Part shown: in pieces, positions 17,607 through 25,027 of the stretch
How the letters are laid out: every line of letters starts with the position of its first letter
Numbering within the stretch: position 1 is the stretch's first letter
Origin: Bacteroidota bacterium
GTDB lineage: Bacteria > Bacteroidota > Bacteroidia > Bacteroidales > Paludibacteraceae
Reading direction: 5' to 3'
Length of the DNA: 51,550 bases
Assembly (NCBI GenBank): GCA_017860295.1
Contig: JAFNAS010000021.1
Span: 1 to 51,550, forward strand
Program-made: the position numbers and the translations under genes
The notes under the pieces: model-generated
The model's input: the letters and a program-made list of their open reading frames with translations, nothing else
What the model was told of the DNA's origin: nothing
Database searches by the model: none

Positions 17607-18380
17607 CTACCATTTAATCCATGGAGCCGTTCCGTTTTCAACCATATCACTGAGTTCTGTCTTATCGCGTAGTGTATCCATCGGTTTCCAGAACCCGTTA
17701 TGTTTATAAGTTACCAGTTGTCTCTCTTTGGCGAGGCCTTCGAGTGGTTCACGTTCAAAAAAAGTAGAATCACCGCCCTGAATATAATTGAATACTTCAG
17801 GCTGACATACAAAATAGCCCGCATTAATCCAGCTTCCATCTCCTTTGGGCTTTTCTTTGAAAGAGAGAATATTATTGTTCTCATCGATCAATAAAGAACC
17901 GAATCGTCCTGCCGGCTGTACGGACGTCATCGTAATCAGTTTACCATGTTGTTTGTGATAATCAACCAATGTGTTGATATTGATATCGCAAACACCATCA
18001 CCGTAGGTCAGCATAAACGGTTCGTTTCCGACATATTCCTGAACACGCTTAATACGCCCACCGGTCATAGTGTCCAGGCCGGTATCGATTAGCGTCACTT
18101 TCCACGGTTCAGCATGATTTTTATGGTAGCAAATAGTATTTGTCGACATATCTACCGTAAGATCGGAACGATGGCGGTAATAATTGGCAAAATACTCTTT
18201 GATGACGTACCCTTTATATCCGCACATAATGATGAATTCATTGAATCCGTAGTACGAATAGATTTTCATGATATGCCACAGAATGGGACGCCCTCCTATT
18301 TCTACCATGGGCTTTGGCTTTAGCGATGTCTCTTCGGATAGTCTGGAACCAAGTCCTCCGGCTAAAATAAGTACTTTCAT
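17607..18380 (-). CDS. rfbF: Glucose-1-phosphate cytidylyltransferase
   Basis: A 257-residue nucleotidyltransferase making CDP-glucose from CTP and glucose 1-phosphate. Signature elements are ILAGGLGSRLSEETSLKPKP, MVEIGGRPILWHIMKIYS and MLTYGDGVCDINI, as in RfbF. It is the first step of the CDP-dideoxyhexose pathway and the first gene of this block, with rfbG 72 bases downstream. A partial CACAAAGT repeat fills the gap to rfbG. Confidence 0.96.
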   Translation of the reverse strand: MKVLILAGGLGSRLSEETSLKPKPMVEIGGRPILWHIMKIYSYYGFNEFIIMCGYKGYVIKEYFANYYRHRSDLTVDMSTNTICYHKNHAEPWKVTLIDTGLDTMTGGRIKRVQEYVGNEPFMLTYGDGVCDININTLVDYHKQHGKLITMTSVQPAGRFGSLLIDENNNILSFKEKPKGDGSWINAGYFVCQPEVFNYIQGGDSTFFEREPLEGLAKERQLVTYKHNGFWKPMDTLRDKTELSDMVENGTAPWIKW

Positions 18381-18435
18381 CAGAATGAGTTTTCTCCCGT
18401 TACAGGGAAATATGTTTATAGTATCTTCTGGTTCG

Positions 18436-18677
18436 CTTTATAGCGTCTTCTCTAACGTTTTCGAGTCCGATTTACTTCCTTTCGAATGTCAAACTCTCTT
18501 TTTAGAAACTCTACCCACGCCTTTAGACGCTTTTACCTCGTCTTTCGACAGTTCTACCTCCCGTTTCGAAGGAGTTCCCACGTCTTTCGAAAGATCTCCC
18601 TCGCTTTTCGACGGTTTACCCACGCTTTTCGACAGAGTTCCCACGTCTTTCGAAGCTTTTACCTCGCTTTTCGGCAA
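18436..18677. repeat. 21-bp tandem repeat, about 11.5 copies
   Basis: Units of exactly 21 bp run from 18436 (for example 18541-18561, 18583-18603, 18604-18624, 18625-18645, 18646-18666). The shared core is TTTCGA at a fixed position, followed about 10 bases later by CCCACG or CCTCG. Because 21 is a multiple of 3, several frames stay open: a minus-strand frame reads as heptads like SKDVGTL, SKSVGKP, SKSEGDL. No ATG start serves that frame, so I treat the tract as non-coding DNA. It lies between rfbF and the unknown gene at 18745. Confidence 0.9.
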
Positions 18678-18720
18678 TCAACCGAAGGGGTTCGATACTG
18701 TTTATTGCCCCTTCGGTTGA
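18678..18720 (-). terminator. Stem-loop after the unknown protein gene
   Basis: A perfect 13-bp inverted repeat (TCAACCGAAGGGG and CCCCTTCGGTTGA) with a 17-base loop, 24 bases after the stop codon of the gene at 18745-19485. There is no long T run on either side, so a factor-dependent terminator or RNA-stability hairpin is as likely as an intrinsic terminator. The 21-bp repeat tract begins directly at its foot. Confidence 0.55.
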
Positions 18721-18744
18721 AAGATTCTATTTGTTATCGGCAGA

Positions 18745-19485
18745 CTACGCTTTTTTGTCGGCGTTGTCCGCTGTTGTATTATCGTTATCCGTCTTTTTAT
18801 TCACGGCGTGATGCACATTTTTCAAAACATTGCTAAAGATGTATTGCTGCACCTTGGCCGGGTCGTTTCTGAAAATAATCTTGCCTATTTTCATTACCTC
18901 CGCGATCTGTTGATACAGATCGTTGAGCGTGGCAATGTTATTTTGCACAATCGCCTTCCGGTTATTCAAAATTCCGTACTGTTCCGTCTTGTCAGTTGTC
19001 AACGAAGTGTAGCTACCGGTAAAGGTTGCAATCAACTCTTCGGTCAGCCCTTTTTGTGTCAACTGTTCTTTGTACCGTACAATCTGGTTGTTGATCAGAT
19101 GCAGCGCGTCGGCAACCTCCTCTACATCGCTGTTTTTAATGCCGTGACGTAATTTACTGATACCAAAATCGGCCGACGATACCTGTAGCGTATCATGAGC
19201 CAGTGTGATGTAGCCTTCGAGCCGGCCTGCCGGTTCGGTCAGGTTGTTCATCGTGACATAAATACGTTCGGTAATCACTTTCCGGGCTACGGTCTCTTCT
19301 TCGGGAGCTACCAGTTGGGCTACCGTGACTACTTTCTGTTTCATCGTAGCCACATAGTTGGCATCGAAGCCCGACGAATAGGCTGTAAACTTGGCCAGAT
19401 CCGTTTCTAAACTCGATACTACCAGTTCGCCGATTACAGGCAACTCTTCGTCTTTGCAGTTGTACAACCGCGTGTTTTCATTCAT
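18745..19485 (-). CDS. Uncharacterised helical protein
   Basis: A 246-residue protein that I cannot assign. It starts MNENTRLYNCKDEELPVIGE, has no signal peptide or membrane segment, and is predominantly helical with many Glu, Lys and Gln. The tail is charged and low-complexity (HHAVNKKTDNDNTTADNADK). It sits between fcl and rfbF on the same strand but nothing in it suggests sugar metabolism. The long upstream region and the downstream hairpin suggest a separate transcript. Composition is like the core genome rather than the AT-rich transferase block. Confidence 0.75.
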   Translation of the reverse strand: MNENTRLYNCKDEELPVIGELVVSSLETDLAKFTAYSSGFDANYVATMKQKVVTVAQLVAPEEETVARKVITERIYVTMNNLTEPAGRLEGYITLAHDTLQVSSADFGISKLRHGIKNSDVEEVADALHLINNQIVRYKEQLTQKGLTEELIATFTGSYTSLTTDKTEQYGILNNRKAIVQNNIATLNDLYQQIAEVMKIGKIIFRNDPAKVQQYIFSNVLKNVHHAVNKKTDNDNTTADNADKKA

Positions 19486-19956
19486 AAAGGTCTCTTTTTA
19501 GATTATTAAGGAAAATAGCTTTCTGCGGACGCTTCCCGCAGGTTGTTTCTTTAATGCTCCGGATAACGTTTTATCCGGGAGTGTTTTCGACAGCTGAATA
19601 ACGGAAAAGTTTTTAGAAAAAGAGAGTGGATGATTCCTTCTGACAAAAGAGGAAAGACCAAGATCTCTTTTACACACCTCATCTTCTTCCGGATACAATT
19701 CCGAAAGCAAACACGGCATACAATTCCGCAATAAGGGCACTTTGTAAAGAACGCTCGATTGTACTTCAGGCTGTTAATCTACACCTGTACAATTACCTTT
19801 CCGGATGCTTCTCAGTGCGATTCCGTGTAAAGCCAGCTTCTTTTTATGCCCCTCTGTTTAAATAATCTTGGTTAGTGGCACAGAAGGAGAGACTGGTCTT
19901 ACATCAATAAGCTATTCGGATACTACAAGAACGGCAGCCTCTATAATTTTGGTGTG
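19486..19956 (-). other. Long leader with hairpins upstream of the unknown protein gene
   Basis: About 470 bases between a candidate -7 element at 19957-19964 and the start at 19485. It contains a perfect hairpin, CCGGATAA-CGTT-TTATCCGG (19559-19578), and a nearby GC-rich inverted repeat around CTGCGG...CCCGCAG (about 19523-19542). An 80-codon frame at 19498-19740 has no family resemblance and I do not call it a gene. The rest shows nothing recognisable. Confidence 0.4.
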
Positions 19957-19964
19957 CAAATGTA
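19957..19964 (-). promoter_or_regulatory. Candidate -7 promoter element
   Basis: CAAATGTA on the plus strand reads TACATTTG on the minus strand, matching the Bacteroidota -7 consensus TAnnTTTG. No clear -33 TTTG was found at the expected distance, so support is partial. Confidence 0.35.
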
Positions 19965-20030
19965 CGTATTTGTTTTGGTTGCAACAACAACTACGGCAAT
20001 TTTTAACGTAAAAAAGATGTGAGAAACCGG

Positions 20031-20240
20031 AAACTAGAAATTAGGAACTAGAGACTAGAAATTAGAAATTAGGAACGAGGAAACAGGTGACAGGTCCAGG
20101 GAAAACATGGATTTTACCATTAAGAAATAAAGGTGTCCGGGACTAGAGACCAGAGATTAGGAAACAGAGATCAGAAATGAGAAAGCAGAGATTAGATTCC
20201 TGGTCTCTCGTTTCTCGTCCCTAGTTTCATATTTCTGAGA
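20031..20240. repeat. GAAACTAGAGACTAG-type dispersed inverted repeat
   Basis: Many short variants of GAAACTAGAAATTAGGAACTAGAGACTAG occur in series. The inverse (CCTGGTCTCTCGTTTCTCG and CCCTAGTTTC) follows at 20200-20230, so the tract can fold into a long imperfect hairpin. Related sequence lies at 24401-24520. It fills the gap between the unknown-gene leader and fcl. Confidence 0.7.
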
Positions 20241-20307
20241 TAGCGAAGCCGATTTACCGTTTACCATTGACCTTATACCTAGTTCCTGATGCCTGGTTTC
20301 TCATCCC

Positions 20308-21384
20308 TTATCCCTCGTTTTGGTACCACTCATACATCCGTTGCACCCCTTCTTCGATGTCAATGCGGTGTTGCCACCCCAGTTGATGGAGCTTGGAGAC
20401 ATCGGTCAATTTGCGCATCGTGCCGTCGGGTTTGTCGCTGTTGAAGAAGAGTTCGCCCTTGTAGCCAACTGTATTCATAATCAGTTCGGCCAGTCTGCGG
20501 ATGGAGATCTCCTTGCCGGTGCCGATGTTGATATGACAGTTGCGGACGTCGCGATCGCCGGGGTGATAGGTGTCCTTGAAGTCTACCTGTTCCATCACAA
20601 AAACGCTGGCATCGGCCATCTCTTCGCTCCATAAGAATTCACGCAGGGGAGTTCCCGTACCCCACAATTCTACTTTATGAGAGGTAATACCATATTTGGC
20701 AAGAATAGCAAGAATCTCTTCTGGGGTACTTTTACCCGATACACCTTCTACCGGACGTAGATCGAGATCGTTCCGAATTGCATCCCAGTTATCTTCATGG
20801 AGGCATTTACCCAGATGAATTTTGCGGATCATCGCCGGGAGTACGTGGCTTCGTTCCAGATCGAAATTGTCATTCGGGCCGTAGAGGTTGGTCGGCATTA
20901 CCGCAATGTAGTTGGTGCCATATTGCAGATTGAAGCTTTCGCACATTTTCAGTCCTGCAATCTTGGCAATGGCATAAGGTTCGTTGGTGTATTCGAGTGG
21001 AGCCGTCAGTAGTTCCGTCTCTTTGATAGGTTGCACGGCATCGCGCGGATAGATGCAGGTACTGCCCAGGAAGAGCAGTTTCTTTACCCCGTGGCGAAAG
21101 CTCTCGCCTATCACGTTTTGCTGAATCTGGAGGTTTTTGTAGATAAAGTCGGCCCGGTAGATGCTGTTGGCCATAATGCCACCCACGTGAGCCGCTGCCA
21201 GAATAACGTAATCGGGCTGTTCTGCATCGAAAAAGTTACGAACCGCCACGCCATCCAGCAGGTCGAGTTCGTGATGGCTTTTACCCACCAGGTTGGTGTA
21301 TCCCTTTTGTTTAAGGTTATTCCAGATGGCCGATCCCACCAGTCCGTGATGACCGGCTACATATATTTTTGCTTGTTTATCCAT
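20308..21384 (-). CDS. fcl: GDP-L-fucose synthase
   Basis: A 358-residue SDR epimerase-reductase converting GDP-4-keto-6-deoxymannose to GDP-L-fucose. It has the NADP motif VAGHHGLVGSAIW, the catalytic Ser segment LFLGSTCIYP, and YxxxK in EPYAIAKIAGLKM. It follows gmd in the same direction, giving the complete two-step route from GDP-mannose. Fucose made here could enter the polysaccharide of this locus or other glycans. Confidence 0.96.
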   Translation of the reverse strand: MDKQAKIYVAGHHGLVGSAIWNNLKQKGYTNLVGKSHHELDLLDGVAVRNFFDAEQPDYVILAAAHVGGIMANSIYRADFIYKNLQIQQNVIGESFRHGVKKLLFLGSTCIYPRDAVQPIKETELLTAPLEYTNEPYAIAKIAGLKMCESFNLQYGTNYIAVMPTNLYGPNDNFDLERSHVLPAMIRKIHLGKCLHEDNWDAIRNDLDLRPVEGVSGKSTPEEILAILAKYGITSHKVELWGTGTPLREFLWSEEMADASVFVMEQVDFKDTYHPGDRDVRNCHINIGTGKEISIRRLAELIMNTVGYKGELFFNSDKPDGTMRKLTDVSKLHQLGWQHRIDIEEGVQRMYEWYQNEG

Positions 21385-21392
21385 AGTAAAAA

Positions 21393-21466
21393 GTGGTAAG
21401 TGGTAAGTGGTAAGTGGTAAGTAAACTCAAGCTTACTTAGACCTTACTACTTATCCCTTTCACCTG
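21393..21466. repeat. AAGTGGT heptamer tandem repeat with inverted continuation
   Basis: Four direct copies of AAGTGGT (21393-21420) are followed by TAAGTAA...TTACTTA and CTTACTACTTATCCC, which partly pairs back with the repeats. It sits in the 86-base gap between gmd and fcl and could form a hairpin in the transcript. Confidence 0.65.
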
Positions 21467-21470
21467 TTTC

Positions 21471-22535
21471 TTAGTTATGCAGTTTCTTTACAAACTTCAT
21501 GTCGTGTTCCACCATGATGCGAACCAGTTCCGGGAAGGGAGTCTGAGTCGGGTTCCAGCCCAGCAGAGTGCGCGCTTTGGTCGGATCGCCCAACAGCTGT
21601 TCCACTTCGGCCGGGCGGAAATATTTCGGATCGACTTCGACCAATACGTTACCGGTAGCTACATCGATTCCTTTCTCGTCAACACCATTACCTTCCCAGC
21701 GTAGTATGATACCTGTCTCTTTGAATGCCAATGTGGCGAATTCGCGTACGGTATGATATTCGCCCGTGGCAATTACAAAGTCCTCGGGGGTATGGTGTTG
21801 CAGAATCAGCCACATACACTCCACATAATCTTTGGCATAGCCCCAGTCGCGGAGCGAGTCGAGATTGCCCAGGTAAAGCTTATCCTGATAACCCTGAGCA
21901 ATGCGAGCTGCTGCCAGCGTGATTTTGCGGGTAACGAAAGTCTCGCCCCTGCGTTCGCTCTCGTGGTTAAACAGAATACCATTAACAGCAAACATGCCGT
22001 AGCTTTCGCGGTAGTTTTTGGTAATCCAGAAACCGTATTGTTTGGCAACGCCGTACGGAGAGCGAGGATAAAACGGGGTAGTCTCTTTTTGAGGAACCTC
22101 CTGTACCAGTCCGAAGAGTTCGGAGGTAGAAGCTTGGTAAATTTTGGTCTTTTTCTCCAGACCCAGAATACGAACGGCTTCCAGCATACGGAGTGTCCCT
22201 ACGGCATCTGCTTCGGCTGTGTATTCCGGTACATCAAACGAAACTTTCACATGGCTCTGGGCGGCAAGGTTATAGATTTCGTCGGGTTGGGTTTCCTGAA
22301 TAATGCGGATCAGCGAACTGCTGTCGGTCATATCGCCGTAATGAAGGTTGACCAGACGGGTGCGCTTCATATCACGAACCCATTCGTCAAGATAGAGGTG
22401 TTCGATACGTCCGGTATTGAAGGAGGAGGAACGGCGCAAGATACCATGGACCTCGTACCCTTTTTCAATTAAAAACTCGGCTAAAAATGATCCGTCCTGA
22501 CCGGTAATGCCGGAGATTAAGGCTACTTTTTTCAT
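21471..22535 (-). CDS. gmd: GDP-mannose 4,6-dehydratase
   Basis: A 354-residue SDR dehydratase making GDP-4-keto-6-deoxymannose. The signature regions are [46 protein letters not shown] and [12 protein letters not shown] (YxxxK). The start is ATG at 22535 (MKKVALISG). The frame extends to 22589 but that stretch is not conserved-looking, and a candidate promoter element lies at 22579-22586. It is the first gene of the leftward polysaccharide locus. Confidence 0.96.
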   Translation of the reverse strand: MKKVALISGITGQDGSFLAEFLIEKGYEVHGILRRSSSFNTGRIEHLYLDEWVRDMKRTRLVNLHYGDMTDSSSLIRIIQETQPDEIYNLAAQSHVKVSFDVPEYTAEADAVGTLRMLEAVRILGLEKKTKIYQASTSELFGLVQEVPQKETTPFYPRSPYGVAKQYGFWITKNYRESYGMFAVNGILFNHESERRGETFVTRKITLAAARIAQGYQDKLYLGNLDSLRDWGYAKDYVECMWLILQHHTPEDFVIATGEYHTVREFATLAFKETGIILRWEGNGVDEKGIDVATGNVLVEVDPKYFRPAEVEQLLGDPTKARTLLGWNPTQTPFPELVRIMVEHDMKFVKKLHN

Positions 22536-22578
22536 ACTTATATCAAGAATCAATGTTTTTTTAGATAAAAATCGCCCG

Positions 22579-22586
22579 CAAAAGTA
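22579..22586 (-). promoter_or_regulatory. Candidate -7 promoter element for gmd
   Basis: The minus strand reads TACTTTTG, matching TAnnTTTG, 44 bases before the gmd ATG. The -33 box is not obvious. Confidence 0.4.
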
Positions 22587-22761
22587 CACTAAATTTGTGT
22601 AAATACCATCACGATGTTAATTCTTTTCTTCTGCAATTCGGTGGAATTTTCAATGCCATCGACATAATATGTCCATAGAAAATGGAAATCTCAAAAAGTC
22701 AAGATGGTTTCATTGAATAAAAGTATCTGTGTTTATTGGTATAATTTGTAGACGATAGCTA

Positions 22762-23541
22762 TTAAATCAAACTGGCTTTCAGTCCTTTGATAACAGCATT
22801 GGTAAAACCTTCGGCTTCCATGGCATTAAGACCCTTGATGGTGATACCACCCGGAGTGGTAACCTTGTCGATCTCCACTTCGGGATGCGAATTGTTTTGG
22901 AGAATCAATTGAGCAGCTCCGATCAAGGTCTGGGCAACCATTTCGCGGGCTTGAGCTGCCGGGAATCCCATTTCGACACCACCCTCGGTAGCGGCCCGGA
23001 TGTAACGCAGAGCATAGGCGATGCCACACGAGGTTAGTGCCGTACCTGCATTCATCAACGATTCGGGAATAAAGAGTGCTTTTCCCAGTTTACCGAAAAT
23101 AGAGGCAATCATGTTGTTCTGTTCTTCGGTCGTATCTTGTGCCGCAATCAAGGTCATACTCTCGGCAAGCGAAATAGCCGTGTTGGGAATTACCCGAAAA
23201 GAAGGAAGCTGTCGTCCGAATTGTTCTTGCAAATGTTCGATGGTAATGCCAGCGGCAATAGAAACAATAATCGGAGTACGTTTCTCGATCGCAGGACGGA
23301 CATCAGCAATCACCCGGTCGATCAGCCAGGGCTTCACGGCAAGAAGAATAATATCTGCATTGGCAGCCGCCTGAGCATTATCTATAAAAGTTGCATCACA
23401 GAAGGGTGCAATGGCATCCCGTTTTGCTTGCCCGGGATTAGCAACTACCACTTGCAGGTTGTCTCCGGCTGTTTTATGGTTGAACAGACCCTGGGCAATG
23501 GCTCCACCCATATTGCCTGCTCCGATAATTGTAAGTTGCAT
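22762..23541 (-). CDS. proC: Pyrroline-5-carboxylate reductase
   Basis: A 259-residue NAD(P)H-dependent reductase of the last step of proline synthesis. The N-terminus has the Rossmann motif IIGAGNMGGAIAQGL, then LLAVKPW. The C-terminal helical dimer domain carries the ProC signature around PGGITIKGLNAMEAEGF, with LTSCGIAYALRYI before it. About 225 bases separate it from gmd, and it belongs to the conserved core rather than to the polysaccharide locus. Confidence 0.95.
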   Translation of the reverse strand: MQLTIIGAGNMGGAIAQGLFNHKTAGDNLQVVVANPGQAKRDAIAPFCDATFIDNAQAAANADIILLAVKPWLIDRVIADVRPAIEKRTPIIVSIAAGITIEHLQEQFGRQLPSFRVIPNTAISLAESMTLIAAQDTTEEQNNMIASIFGKLGKALFIPESLMNAGTALTSCGIAYALRYIRAATEGGVEMGFPAAQAREMVAQTLIGAAQLILQNNSHPEVEIDKVTTPGGITIKGLNAMEAEGFTNAVIKGLKASLI

Positions 23542-23548
23542 GATATTT

Positions 23549-23582
23549 TTAATTTGAGAATTTGAGAATGTGGAAATTTGCG
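23549..23582. repeat. AATTTGAGAATTTGAGAATG-type intergenic repeat
   Basis: A short tract of TTTGAGAA direct repeats followed by TGTGGAAATTTG, just upstream of proC. The same words recur at 35465-35570 with an inverted copy. Confidence 0.55.
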
Positions 23583-23609
23583 GATGAAACCGGCATCCGA
23601 AACATGTTG

Positions 23610-24080
23610 TTATTTTTTGCTTTCTTCAATCCATTGTCGCCGAAGTAAAAATACACGGCAGATATCGATGTTTTGTATGAGAGAATCGGCAAGTAGTAAC
23701 ACTTCCGGTATCAGTTCGTGAATGGCCGATGGAATATATTCGTGCGCAATTTGATTGCGTAAATCTCGTATGTCGATCAGACTATCCGAAGAGTGGATAA
23801 TCTCCATCTTCTCACATTTGTTGGTAAGATCAATGAAGGGAACAAATGGTTCGTGAAGCAAAATCCAGATAGTGCGAATAATCTTTTGGGTAAAGAGATC
23901 GGATGTCCTGCCAAATTTAGAAGTCAAGGAATCGAACGATTCTTCCTCTTCAAAAGAATAAGTTGTTTTGCCACTAATTGAACGGCATTTATCGACCGAT
24001 CGTTGCAAGGTGGAGACGGAAGCTTCCAGAAGGTTCCATTCTTCTTTCAGTAATTGAAGATTCAACGTGTCATTCTGCAT
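23610..24080 (-). CDS. hepT: HEPN-domain toxin of a HepT/MntA-type pair
   Basis: A 156-residue all-helical protein with the RNase motif R-x4-H-x-Y in RNQIAHEY (R108, H113, Y115). In HepT/MntA systems this HEPN protein is an RNA-cleaving toxin, and the Tyr of the motif is modified with AMP by the partner nucleotidyltransferase to silence it. That partner is encoded 17 bases upstream. The protein is somewhat longer than typical HepT. The call rests on the motif and the pairing. Confidence 0.8.
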   Translation of the reverse strand: MQNDTLNLQLLKEEWNLLEASVSTLQRSVDKCRSISGKTTYSFEEEESFDSLTSKFGRTSDLFTQKIIRTIWILLHEPFVPFIDLTNKCEKMEIIHSSDSLIDIRDLRNQIAHEYIPSAIHELIPEVLLLADSLIQNIDICRVFLLRRQWIEESKK

Positions 24081-24097
24081 GCTGTTTAGTGTTTAAA

Positions 24098-24385
24098 TCA
24101 TAACAATATGGCATTGGGTTGTATTAGTTGTCGGAAGGTAGGCGTTTCATCTTTCACAAAGTTCACCATATCAATTTTTTGCCAGCCAAATTGCTTATAA
24201 AATTTTGTTCGGATGGAACGGAGCGTTTGAACCGGAATGCGTGTTTGTGAAATTATCATCAGATCAATATCTCCTCCTTTGGCATTATCGTCAATGCGAG
24301 ACCCGAAGAGGTACAAGGCTGCATCGGGCACTTTCTGCGAAAACTCCGATTTTAAAAACTGTACAATTTTATTGTCAAGTCGCAT
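24098..24385 (-). CDS. mntA: MNT-type nucleotidyltransferase antitoxin
   Basis: A 95-residue minimal nucleotidyltransferase with the motif G28-S29-x9-D39-x-D41 in LFGSRIDDNAKGGDIDLMI. Such MntA proteins transfer AMP to a Tyr of the adjacent HEPN toxin. It is transcribed ahead of the HEPN gene with a 17-base gap, as in known pairs. The spacer between GS and DxD is one residue shorter than the x10 usually quoted. Confidence 0.82.
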   Translation of the reverse strand: MRLDNKIVQFLKSEFSQKVPDAALYLFGSRIDDNAKGGDIDLMIISQTRIPVQTLRSIRTKFYKQFGWQKIDMVNFVKDETPTFRQLIQPNAILL

Positions 24386-24400
24386 AACTTTAAGTTCGGT

Positions 24401-24520
24401 GTCAGAAATCAGAGAACAGAAGTTTGAAACTAGAAAAGCCTGCTTCCTCTTGTACGTCGTATCTGATTTCGGATTTTTCTCTTCTAGTCTCTGATACCTA
24501 GTCTCTCGTTTCTAATCCCT
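24401..24520. repeat. Second copy region of the GAAACTAG-type repeat
   Basis: It contains GTCAGAAATCAGAGAACAGA and GAAACTAGAAAAG. Then the inverted words CTTCTAGTCTCTGATACCTA and GTCTCTCGTTTCTAATCCC follow, related to 20031-20240. It occupies the whole gap between gldH and the toxin-antitoxin pair. Confidence 0.65.
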
Positions 24521-24526
24521 TTTCAC

Positions 24527-25027
24527 TTATTTGTTTTTTTCTATCTCTATCCCGATGTCGGTGATTCCGGGAAGCACATCGTCACGCATGCCCTGACGGA
24601 TGGCAAATGTGTATTTGCCGGGTTTCAATACGGTATTGGGTTTGAATAGCACCGGCATATTATAGACCGAACTCAGTCCGCTACCCAGCCATTTTCCCCG
24701 GTTATCGGCCAGATAACATTCGATAGTATCCTGCTTTGTTTTGCCGTCGGGCGAAGTGGTGGCGATAAACATCCAAAAATTCTGATAAGGGTAGGTGCTG
24801 TTGTGCCGGATATTGACCAACACGTTGCACGGGGTTTCGGTTTCGGTTTCGGCGATATCAATAGTAAAACGAGCCACGCTATCCTTATTCCATCCTGTTT
24901 CGGCGATGGATTGATAATTGCTGTAGACCGAGTTGTTAGAACAAGCGGCTATTAGCAGTAATAGTGCCGCAATCAGCAGATTCTTAATTCTCTTTTCCTG
25001 AATCCTGAGGACGATTTTTCTGACCAT
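24527..25027 (-). CDS. gldH: Gliding-motility-type lipoprotein GldH
   Basis: A 166-residue lipoprotein. A basic start and hydrophobic helix (NLLIAALLLLIAAC) end in a lipobox with the modified Cys at residue 29. The body fits GldH (YSNYQSIAETGWNKDSVARF, VLVNIRHNSTYPYQNFW). GldH is linked to gliding and type IX secretion in Flavobacteria but is widespread in non-gliding Bacteroidota. The start is ATG at 25027, overlapping the RicT-like gene by 44 bases. The order holB - RicT-like - gldH is conserved in Bacteroidales. Confidence 0.85.
   Translation of the reverse strand: MVRKIVLRIQEKRIKNLLIAALLLLIAACSNNSVYSNYQSIAETGWNKDSVARFTIDIAETETETPCNVLVNIRHNSTYPYQNFWMFIATTSPDGKTKQDTIECYLADNRGKWLGSGLSSVYNMPVLFKPNTVLKPGKYTFAIRQGMRDDVLPGITDIGIEIEKNK

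Noticed and set aside
18489-18677. Minus-strand heptad-repeat peptide (SKDVGTL-type) as a gene
   Set aside because: Only a TTG start directly at a hairpin foot and no separate promoter. Kept as a repeat, with translation noted as an alternative.
18436-18677. Possible CRISPR array
   Set aside because: Units are contiguous 21-mers without unique spacers, and no cas genes are present.
18268-18836. Plus-strand frames of 150 and 116 codons across the 21-bp repeat
   Set aside because: They stay open only because the repeat period is a multiple of 3, and they run antisense into rfbF and the unknown gene. No homology-like features.
19498-19740. 80-codon minus-strand frame in the leader of the unknown gene
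   Set aside because: Low-complexity, no family features, crossed by hairpins; treated as untranslated leader.
21753-22472. 239-codon plus-strand frame opposite gmd
   Set aside because: gmd has full SDR motifs on the minus strand; the antisense translation has no recognisable domain.
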